Below, one piece after another: positions 58,339 to 64,000 of a stretch of DNA of 64,000 nucleotides. The notes under the pieces were generated by a model that worked only from the letters and a program-made list of their open reading frames with translations, made no database searches and was not told the origin of the DNA. Within the stretch, counting starts at the first letter, position 1, and the number at the start of each line of letters is the position of its first letter. Source of the DNA: JASHPR01 sp963729365. GTDB lineage: Bacteria > Actinomycetota > Actinomycetes > Streptosporangiales > Streptosporangiaceae. Both the position numbers and the translations under genes were made by a program. The stretch spans positions 248,001 to 312,000 of the forward strand of contig CAVSNQ010000002.1 in the NCBI GenBank assembly GCA_963729365.1, given 5' to 3'.

Positions 58339-59892
58339 GTGCGTGAACTGGTGGGGATGGGCGGGGTAGTCGCGGCGCTGTCGGTGACGAGCGACCTCAC
58401 TCGCGGGCATCCGCCCGGCGAGGCGATGCGCGCGTGCCTGCTCGCGACCGAGCTGGCCAGGCGGGCCGGGCTCGACCCGCTGCGGCAGGGCGAGGTGTAC
58501 TACGGGACGCTGCTGCGGTTCGTCGGCTGCGCGGCGACGTCGCACGAGATAGCGGCGGCGCTCGGCGGCGACGATGTCGCGGTGCGGGCGGCAGGCGACC
58601 TGATCGACCCGACCGTGCCTGGGCAGGCGCAGCAGTTCCTGGCCGGCCTGGGCGTGAGCGCGGACCAGTTGCGAGCGCTGGGCGGGCCGGCCGGCGTGGC
58701 CAGGCTGAAGGCCGAGGGAGCGCGGGCGGACTGCGAGGTCGGGGCGGGCCTGGCCGGGCGGCTGCGGCTGCCGGAAGAGGTCGGCCGGGCCATCCTGGAT
58801 GCGTTCGAGCGCTACGACGGCCGCGGGGTGCCTGGCGGGCGCGCCGGGGATGAGATCACGCTGGCGGCGCGGTTCGCGGCGGTCGGTTTCACCGCCGTCA
58901 TGTTCGACTCCGTCGGCGGCGCGAAGGTTGCGGCGCAGACCGTCGCGCAGTGGGCCGGGCGGGCACTTGACCCTGCGGTCACCGCGGTTTTCCTCGAGGC
59001 GCCGGATGAGCTGCTGCGGGCCTCTGATCCAGATGACCTGTGGGCGGCAGCCGTCGACTGCGAGCCGCAGCCAAGGCGGGTATTCCGCGACGACGCGGCG
59101 CTGGATGACGCCCTGGCCGGGTTCGGCGACGCGGCCGACCTCAAGAGCCCGTGGTTCACCGGCCACTCGGGCGGTGTCGCGCGGCTGGCCAGGGCGGCGG
59201 CGGGCCAGCTGGAGCCGGCCGCGGCCGGGCTCGTCCACCGCGCCGGGCTGGTGCACGACATCGGCCGGGTCGCCGTGCCGACTGGCATCTGGGAGCGGCC
59301 GGGCACGCTGCGGCCGCAAGACTGGGAACTGGTCAGGCTGCATCCCTATCACTGCGGCCGGATCCTGGCCCGCGCCCCGGTGCTCGAGCCGCTGGGCCAG
59401 ATCGCCTGCCGTCATCACGAGCGCACCGACGGAACCGGTTACCCGGCCGGGATACGCGGTTCCGAGCTGGACGCGGCCGCCTGCCTGCTGGCCGCGGCCG
59501 ACGTCTTCCACGCACTCGGCGAGTCGCGGCCGCACCGGCCGGCCGTCAGCCGGGCGGAAGCGGCCAGGGTCATATCCGGGCTGCCGCTCGACCGGGAGGC
59601 CGTCCGGGCCGTGCTCGCCGCGGCCGACGTTCCGGCGGCCGCCCTGCCGCGGCTGCCCGCCGGCCTGACCGAGCGAGAACTCGAGGTCCTGCGGCTGCTC
59701 GCGGCCGGGCGCACGAAACGCGAGATCGCCAGCGACCTGGTGATCTCGCCGTCCACCGTTCACACGCACACCGTCCACATCTACGGCAAATGCGGCGTCT
59801 CGACCCGGGCGGCGCTGGCCATGTTCGCCATGCGGCACGGGCTCGCGGCCAGGACAGGCCCGGCCGGGACCGGGCCGGCCAGCCGGACGTAA
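58339..59892 (+). CDS. Tandem HD-GYP / LuxR-type helix-turn-helix protein
   Basis: A 517-residue protein. The N-terminal 250 residues resemble an HD-GYP half without the HD pair but with ERYDGRGVPGGRAGDEI. Residues of about 275-430 are an HD-GYP domain with HDIGRV, RLHPYHCGRIL, RHHERTDGTGYPAG. Residues of about 440-505 are a LuxR/GerE helix-turn-helix (LTERELEVLRLLAAGRTKRE, VHTHTVHIYGKCGVSTRAAL). HD-GYP domains hydrolyse c-di-GMP or related nucleotides; fused to a DNA-binding domain this suggests nucleotide-linked transcription control. A leaderless -10 box precedes GTG 58339. Confidence 0.87.
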   Translation: MRELVGMGGVVAALSVTSDLTRGHPPGEAMRACLLATELARRAGLDPLRQGEVYYGTLLRFVGCAATSHEIAAALGGDDVAVRAAGDLIDPTVPGQAQQFLAGLGVSADQLRALGGPAGVARLKAEGARADCEVGAGLAGRLRLPEEVGRAILDAFERYDGRGVPGGRAGDEITLAARFAAVGFTAVMFDSVGGAKVAAQTVAQWAGRALDPAVTAVFLEAPDELLRASDPDDLWAAAVDCEPQPRRVFRDDAALDDALAGFGDAADLKSPWFTGHSGGVARLARAAAGQLEPAAAGLVHRAGLVHDIGRVAVPTGIWERPGTLRPQDWELVRLHPYHCGRILARAPVLEPLGQIACRHHERTDGTGYPAGIRGSELDAAACLLAAADVFHALGESRPHRPAVSRAEAARVISGLPLDREAVRAVLAAADVPAAALPRLPAGLTERELEVLRLLAAGRTKREIASDLVISPSTVHTHTVHIYGKCGVSTRAALAMFAMRHGLAARTGPAGTGPASRT

Positions 59893-59973
59893 ATCGACTG
59901 AACGATCGATAGCCCGGGCGTCCGCGCCTCCTTAGCGTTGCGACCAGGCAACCCAGCAAAGAGGAGCATCTCC

Positions 59974-60378
59974 ATGAGCCAGCAAGACAACCTCACCATC
60001 GTCAAGGAGATCTACGACGCCGTCGGGCGCGGTGACATCGCCGCCATCCTCGACCGGGTCAGCGATGACGTCGACTGGGCCGCCGAGGCTGCCAGCAAGG
60101 CCGCGCCGTGGTACGGACCGCGGGCCGGCCAGGACGGCGTGGCCAGCTTCTTCAGCGACCTGGCCACCAGCATCGAAATCAGCGCGTTCACGCCGCACAG
60201 CTTCACCGCCGGCGAGGACGACGTGCACCTGCTCGTCGACTGGACCATCCGGCCGGTCAAGACCGGCCGCGAGGCGTCGATGACCATGCACCACTACTGG
60301 CGCCTCCGTGACGGCAAGGTGACGTACTTCCGCGGCAGCGAGGACACCGAGCTGACCGCAGGGGTCTTCGCCGTCTGA
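59974..60378 (+). CDS. SnoaL-like NTF2-fold protein
   Basis: A 134-residue protein: LTIVKEIYDAVGRGDIAAIL, GVASFFSDLATSIEISAFTP and MTMHHYWRLRDGKVTYFRGS, typical of the SnoaL-like limonene epoxide hydrolase-type family. AGAGGAG precedes ATG 59974. A TAGCGT box is present 38 bases upstream. It may be a target of the adjacent LuxR-type regulator. Confidence 0.85.
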   Translation: MSQQDNLTIVKEIYDAVGRGDIAAILDRVSDDVDWAAEAASKAAPWYGPRAGQDGVASFFSDLATSIEISAFTPHSFTAGEDDVHLLVDWTIRPVKTGREASMTMHHYWRLRDGKVTYFRGSEDTELTAGVFAV

Positions 60379-60409
60379 CCGGACAGCCGGCCGCTCCGGC
60401 GCGGATAGC

Positions 60410-60455
60410 CACAGCCGGGTGCGCAGCGGGCACCAGCCCGGCGCACCCGGCTGTG
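60410..60455. terminator. 15-bp-arm perfect inverted repeat, bidirectional terminator
   Basis: CACAGCCGGGTGCGC and GCGCACCCGGCTGTG around a 16-base loop, midway between the convergent SnoaL-like gene and the ABC permease gene. The strongest hairpin in the window. Confidence 0.7.
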
Positions 60456-60468
60456 CAGTCCGGGCTGG

Positions 60469-61398
60469 TCAGGCGGGGCGGGGGCGGCGGTGCAGCAGCC
60501 AGATCGTGGCGCCGAGCGCGACGGCGGTGAGCGCCACGAAGATGCCGGCCTCGATGGACTGGAAGGTCCAGAACCGGTCGGCAGGCTGGTACAGCCAGGT
60601 ATTGCCGACGTGGTTTCCCAGCAGTGCCAGCGTGCCGGGGCCGCCCATGCCTAGCACCCAGTCCCCGATGTGGCCGGTTATCGGCGGGATGAAGCCCAGG
60701 CCGGAACCGCCATAGCACGACTGCGGCGAACTGCATCTCTGCACGAACGTCAGCGGGGCCAGGAAGTGGGGGCGGAACACGTACTCGACCACGAGCCGGA
60801 TGGCCAGCCACGGGACGAACGCGGCGATCATCGCGGGGATGCTGCGGCGTATCAGCAGCCCGGCGAGCACGGCGAACCCGAACGCGCACAGGATGTAGGC
60901 GGTCAGGACCAGGCCCTCGAAGTCGTAGGCGTTGTTGATGAAGTGGCCGGTGAGCCGGTCCATCGGCGCGCGGTACCAGGTGATCACCGCGGTGATCGCC
61001 GCGCCGAGCACGATGACCCCGCCGCTGACCAGGGAGAGCTTGACGGCCAGCCACCGGGTCCGGGTAACGCTCTGGCTCCAGGCCAGCCGCCAGGTACCGA
61101 ATTCCAGCTCGCGGGCGATCAGTGGCGCGCCGATGACCACCCCGAGCAGCCCCGGGAAGATCAGGAGGACCGACCAGAACGCGACGTTGACCGCGGAGCC
61201 GAACTCGCCGGTGAAGGCAATGATGCCGGTCTCGCAGCTGGCGGCCGGGCCGCGGGCCAGGCAGGCGGGCAGGCCGTCGTGGCTGAATGCCGTGCGCATC
61301 GAGGTGCTGACCACGATGGCGTATATCGCGAGGGCGGCGAGCAGGCCCAGGCAGGCGAGGGCCTGGCCGCGATGCTGCCGCCAGTTGACCCAGATCAT
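60469..61398 (-). CDS. ABC transporter permease (ABC-2 type)
   Basis: A 309-residue membrane protein with six predicted helices (LACLGLLAALAIYAIVVSTS, VNVAFWSVLLIFPGLLGVVI, and others) and an extracellular loop with CSSPQSCYG, whose two Cys may form a disulfide. Third gene of a GntR-ATPase-permease operon; ATG 61398 overlaps the ATPase stop (ATGA). Probably exports a peptide or lipid-type compound. GGAGGTAAC precedes the start. Confidence 0.88.
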   Translation of the reverse strand: MIWVNWRQHRGQALACLGLLAALAIYAIVVSTSMRTAFSHDGLPACLARGPAASCETGIIAFTGEFGSAVNVAFWSVLLIFPGLLGVVIGAPLIARELEFGTWRLAWSQSVTRTRWLAVKLSLVSGGVIVLGAAITAVITWYRAPMDRLTGHFINNAYDFEGLVLTAYILCAFGFAVLAGLLIRRSIPAMIAAFVPWLAIRLVVEYVFRPHFLAPLTFVQRCSSPQSCYGGSGLGFIPPITGHIGDWVLGMGGPGTLALLGNHVGNTWLYQPADRFWTFQSIEAGIFVALTAVALGATIWLLHRRPRPA

Positions 61399-62336
61399 CG
61401 TGTTACCTCCGTTGCGGTCGGAGCGGTGTCGTCTGTTGCCGCCCTCTCGGGGCGGCGCTGCAGGTAGGCCATGATCAGCGGTTCGAAGCCCACCGGGTCG
61501 GCCTGCCACCCGGGGCGCTGCTGCGCCGCGAGGCGGGCCGGGTCGGCGCGGACCACGACGGTGGAGTGCCGCTCGCTGTCGGTGCGGTGGATGGGCAGCC
61601 CGGGAAGCTCGGTGTCCGGGGTCGCGCGGGGGACGGTGAGCAGCCGGTGCGCCGCGAGCAGGTCATCGGCCGGCCCGGCCACCTGCACCCGCCCGCCGTT
61701 GAGCACGATCAGCCAGTCGCACAGCCGCTCCAGCTCGGCGACCACGTGCGAGGAGATGATCACGGTCAGGCCGGTGCCGACCGCCGAGGTCATCAGCTCC
61801 TGCATGAACTCCAGGCGGGCGACCGGGTCCAGGCTGGAGACCGGCTCGTCGAGCACCAGCAGCCGGGCGCGCTTGGCCAGCGCCATGGTCAGCGAGACCT
61901 GGGCCCGCTGCCCGCCGGACAGCGCCTTGATCTTGCGCTTGAGCGGGATGTCCAGCGCGTCTATCCGCTCCTGCGCCAGTTGCTGATCCCAGCTGGGGTT
62001 CATCGCCCGGCCGAAGTGGAACATGTCCGCCACGCTGAAGTCGCGGTACAGCGGATGGTCCTGGGCCACGTAGCCGACCTGCGCCAGCCTCGCCTCCGTA
62101 CGCGCACTGGAGGTCACGCCGAACACCGACACCTGGCCCTCGGTGGGCTCCAGCAACCCGATGATCATCTCCAGCAGCGTGGTCTTGCCCGCGCCGTTCG
62201 GGCCCACCAGGCCGGCGATCACGCCGGCCGGAACCTCGAGCGTGCAGTCGCGCAGCCCCCACACCTTGCCGTAGCGCCTGCCGAGCCGGTCGGCCCGCAG
62301 CGCCGGGGCGCCGCCGCCGGCGTCGTCGTGGTTCAT
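61395..62336 (-). CDS. ABC transporter ATP-binding protein
   Basis: A 313-residue ATPase: Walker A GPNGAGKTT at 45-53, Q loop YVAQDHPLY, signature ALSGGQRAQ, Walker B LLVLDEPVSSLDP, H loop in ISSHVV, and a C-terminal extension of about 80 residues. ATG 62336 overlaps the GntR stop by one base (TGATG). With the permease it forms a drug- or bacitracin-type exporter controlled by the GntR gene. Confidence 0.93.
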   Translation of the reverse strand: MNHDDAGGGAPALRADRLGRRYGKVWGLRDCTLEVPAGVIAGLVGPNGAGKTTLLEMIIGLLEPTEGQVSVFGVTSSARTEARLAQVGYVAQDHPLYRDFSVADMFHFGRAMNPSWDQQLAQERIDALDIPLKRKIKALSGGQRAQVSLTMALAKRARLLVLDEPVSSLDPVARLEFMQELMTSAVGTGLTVIISSHVVAELERLCDWLIVLNGGRVQVAGPADDLLAAHRLLTVPRATPDTELPGLPIHRTDSERHSTVVVRADPARLAAQQRPGWQADPVGFEPLIMAYLQRRPERAATDDTAPTATEVTR

Positions 62337-62725
62337 CAGACTCTCTCCCTCTTCATGTCTGTGCGGGCGACGGCGATCAGCGCCGTCACCGCCTCGTCAT
62401 CGAGCCCCGCCTCGTCGGCCGCACGCAGCCATGCCTCCAGCGATGCCCGCAGGGCCTCCTGGGCTTCCGGCAGGACCGGGGACGATGTGGCGGTGATGAA
62501 CGTGCCCTGGCCCGGCCGGCCGCCGGCCAGCCGTTCGTGCTCGAGCTGCCGATAGGCCTTGACCACCGTGTTCGGGTTGATCGCCAGGTCGCCGGCGACG
62601 TCCTTGACGGTCGGCAGCCGGTCACCCTCCTGCAGGTAGCCCAGCAGCAGCGACTGCCGCACCTGGTGGACCAGCTGCAGATAGGGCGGGACACCCGAGG
62701 AGCCATCAAGCCGGAACCGGAACAT
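62336..62725 (-). CDS. GntR-family regulator, YtrA subfamily
   Basis: A 129-residue repressor: winged helix at residues 12-75 (VPPYLQLVHQVRQSLLLGYL, VAGDLAINPNTVVKAYRQLE) and a short C-terminal helix pair, the YtrA layout. YtrA regulators repress ABC transporter operons that respond to cell-wall-active antibiotics, which fits the two genes downstream. GAAGAAGG precedes ATG 62725. Confidence 0.9.
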   Translation of the reverse strand: MFRFRLDGSSGVPPYLQLVHQVRQSLLLGYLQEGDRLPTVKDVAGDLAINPNTVVKAYRQLEHERLAGGRPGQGTFITATSSPVLPEAQEALRASLEAWLRAADEAGLDDEAVTALIAVARTDMKRERV

Positions 62726-62736
62726 CCGCCTTCTTC

Positions 62737-62754
62737 CATCATGATGTTATTCTA
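62737..62754 (-). promoter_or_regulatory. Promoter and palindrome of the GntR-ABC operon
   Basis: -10 box TAGAAT at 62754-62749 (minus strand) followed by the palindrome CATCATGATG at 62737-62746. The expected transcript start would lie in the palindrome, so GntR binding there would block it. Confidence 0.5.
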
Positions 62755-62909
62755 TGATGATGGTATAACGGTAAAGGCGTCGTGAGGCGCTGTCAACAGT
62801 TTGTTCAGCACCGCGACCGCCTGTTCGATGGGCGTCAGGCCGACAACGGCTCGCCCTTGAAGACTTCGCGGCGGTGCCATGAAACATCTTCAGCGACCGC
62901 CAGTGTAGC

Positions 62910-62921
62910 CACAAAATTGTG
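62910..62921. promoter_or_regulatory. CACAA-AA-TTGTG inverted repeat, antitoxin operator
   Basis: Perfect 5-2-5 inverted repeat one base before the -10 box of the antitoxin gene. Phd-type antitoxins typically bind such sites to repress their own operon. Confidence 0.5.
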
Positions 62922-62922
62922 T

Positions 62923-62928
62923 TACATT
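62923..62928 (+). promoter_or_regulatory. -10 box TACATT, leaderless spacing
   Basis: Six bases separate TACATT from ATG 62935. Confidence 0.55.
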
Positions 62929-62934
62929 GGGTCT

Positions 62935-63231
62935 ATGGCAGCCGCGGAAGCCCATGCAGTCGGTCTGAGAGACCTGCGTCATCACACCAGTGAGGTGCTG
63001 GCCCGGGTCCGGCACGGCGAGACCGTGGACATCACCGAGCACGGACGGCTCATCGCGCGGATCGTCCCCGTGGGAGAGCGCGAGCCTACGCCGATCCTGG
63101 CCCGCTTGGTCGCCTCCGGGCGCGCGACGCTCGCCCGCAGGCCTGGCTACCGGCCCCGAATGCATCCTGGAGATGGCACTGACAGTCTTTCCGGGACCGT
63201 TTCGGCGATGAGGGACGAAGAACGCTGGTGA
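62935..63231 (+). CDS. Phd/YefM-family antitoxin
   Basis: A 98-residue antitoxin: AVGLRDLRHHTSEVLARVRH GETVDITEHGRLIARIVPV forms the Phd DNA-binding domain, and the C-terminal half would wrap the toxin. The last base positions overlap the toxin start (GTGA). Leaderless -10 box upstream, with an inverted repeat in front of it. Probably autorepresses with the toxin. Confidence 0.9.
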   Translation: MAAAEAHAVGLRDLRHHTSEVLARVRHGETVDITEHGRLIARIVPVGEREPTPILARLVASGRATLARRPGYRPRMHPGDGTDSLSGTVSAMRDEERW

Positions 63232-63629
63232 GCCTCTACTACGCCGATACTTCTGCCGCCATCAAGCTCCTGGTCGAAGAGACGGACTCCAGGGCTTTCG
63301 CCGCGTTCTACGACGCGCATGCCGATGCCGAATGGGTAAGTTCGGCACTGCTGCGGATCGAGGTTACCCGCGCGGTGGCCCGGGCATTGCCCGCGCTGCT
63401 GCCCGAGGTCCGTGATCTGCTGCTCGCGTTCTCCTGCGTCGCGATCGACGACGACATAGTCGAAGGTGCGATGAACGAGCCCGACCGCGGGCTCCGCTCG
63501 CTCGATGCGATCCACCTTGCGACCGCGCGCGTCTTCGCGCCGGAACTGGATGCCATCGCCACCTATGACGACCGGCTCATCAAAGCCGCGAACGATGCCG
63601 GCCTCGCGACGGTCTCGCCCAGCGACTGA
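63228..63629 (+). CDS. vapC: PIN-domain toxin (VapC family)
   Basis: A 133-residue PIN-domain ribonuclease. Acidic residues expected at the Mg site: D7 in YYADTSA, E45 in LRIEVTRA, D93 in SLDAIHLATA, D114/D115 in ATYDDRL. VapC toxins cut tRNA or rRNA. GTG 63228 overlaps the antitoxin stop. Pairing of VapC with a Phd-type antitoxin is common. Confidence 0.92.
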   Translation: MSLYYADTSAAIKLLVEETDSRAFAAFYDAHADAEWVSSALLRIEVTRAVARALPALLPEVRDLLLAFSCVAIDDDIVEGAMNEPDRGLRSLDAIHLATARVFAPELDAIATYDDRLIKAANDAGLATVSPSD

Positions 63630-63754
63630 GGCGGCCTGAGTTCCGACAGGTCCTGCAACGGTCTCAGTCGCATGACGGTTATGGCCGTCCCCTGGCTGAC
63701 GGGCGCTTTCGTCCCCGATACGGGTCCCGTCCGGTCTCGCCGGAGCAGGCGCGG

Positions 63755-64000
63755 TCAGGGCGCGGCTTCGGCGATGTCGGCGAGCAGTAGCGGGATCATT
63801 CGCTCTTCCATCACGGCGTTGCCGGTCTCCGCCATGCGCCCGGCGAGGGGCGGATCCCAGGGACTTGGCGCCGCCCGGCCGCGCAGCGGCTCGGCCGCCC
63901 CCGACGCCAGCGCCGCATCGTAGTCGGCCAGGCCCATCCGCCACGGCCGTGCGCCGTAGCGGGCGATCGAGTCGCCGACGGCGCGCAGCCCAGTCCAGTC
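63755..64000 (-). CDS. Unidentified protein, C-terminal 81 residues (rest outside window)
   Basis: The minus-strand frame is open from the right edge to the stop at 63755-63757 and reads DWTGLRAVGDSIARYGARPW ... ETGNAVMEERMIPLLLADIA. Codon bias is strongly coding. The ATG at 63937 is internal. I do not recognise the family from this fragment. Confidence 0.6.
   Translation of the reverse strand, partial: DWTGLRAVGDSIARYGARPWRMGLADYDAALASGAAEPLRGRAAPSPWDPPLAGRMAETGNAVMEERMIPLLLADIAEAAP

Noticed and set aside
1..64000. CRISPR arrays, tRNA or rRNA genes, prophage, or a large biosynthetic cluster
   Set aside because: No regularly spaced direct repeats, no tRNA cloverleaf or rRNA sequence, no phage structural genes, and no PKS or NRPS modules were found.

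Overview
This window is very GC-rich, gene-dense DNA from the chromosome of an actinomycete (Actinomycetota), probably a filamentous soil form such as a member of Streptosporangiales. The evidence is the strong G/C bias at third codon positions, many GTG starts, the sensor-kinase/Roadblock pair typical of actinobacterial conservons, an SAV_915-like plus WXG100-like gene set, YtrA-type GntR control of an ABC transporter, and start codons preceded by a TANNNT box at leaderless spacing. Lineage is inferred; no rRNA or other marker lies in the window.

Layout. 1-2900 (minus): an XRE/cupin regulator, a creatinase/aminopeptidase-fold M24 protein and a TPP-dependent E1 alpha subunit that runs off the left edge. 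3000-18100: housekeeping and small-enzyme genes (Tat-exported surface protein, FMN- or F420-type oxidase, DinB, UvrD-like helicase, PrsW protease, PhyH dioxygenase, zincin metallopeptidase, Mug-type DNA glycosylase, O-methyltransferase, DUF1697, DUF2252, metallo-beta-lactamase fold hydrolase, FAD monooxygenase, MazG-like hydrolase). 18300-20400: an NlpC/P60 hydrolase and a sulfotransferase-like protein.

20600-24700 is the clearest accessory island. Two diverged copies of a toxin/immunity module flank a DUF4031-like gene and a truncated IS630-type transposase. Both toxin genes carry several one-base shifts. One immunity gene is intact; the other is kept open by three one-base insertions that sum to three. 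The toxin C-terminus looks like a RelA/SpoT-type nucleotide synthetase domain. 24900-30630 continues with a surface or septum-type membrane protein, a frameshifted MFS transporter, and a five-gene WXG100/type-VII-like operon behind a 21-bp inverted repeat.

30700-46500 is a mosaic of SDR, cupin, VOC, SnoaL and SRPBCC enzymes with TetR and AraC regulators, several with recognisable operators, plus an AceE-like transketolase, an LD-carboxypeptidase, and a flippase-type membrane protein preceded by a tiny leaderless ORF. 46700-51540 holds a zinc-ribbon protein, a surface-anchored Ser/Thr/Pro protein and an incomplete conservon (sensor kinase and Roadblock only). 51590-60400 holds a D-threonine aldolase-like enzyme, a kinase-fold protein, a nitroreductase, an XRE regulator divergent from a second methionine aminopeptidase, an aldo/keto reductase and an HD-GYP/LuxR fusion. 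60469-64000: a GntR-ABC-permease operon, a Phd/VapC toxin-antitoxin pair, and the 3' end of an unidentified gene.

Most operons are short and many are translationally coupled (ATGA or GTGA overlaps). Fourteen starts show a TANNNT box 6 or 7 bases upstream, the architecture expected for leaderless transcripts.
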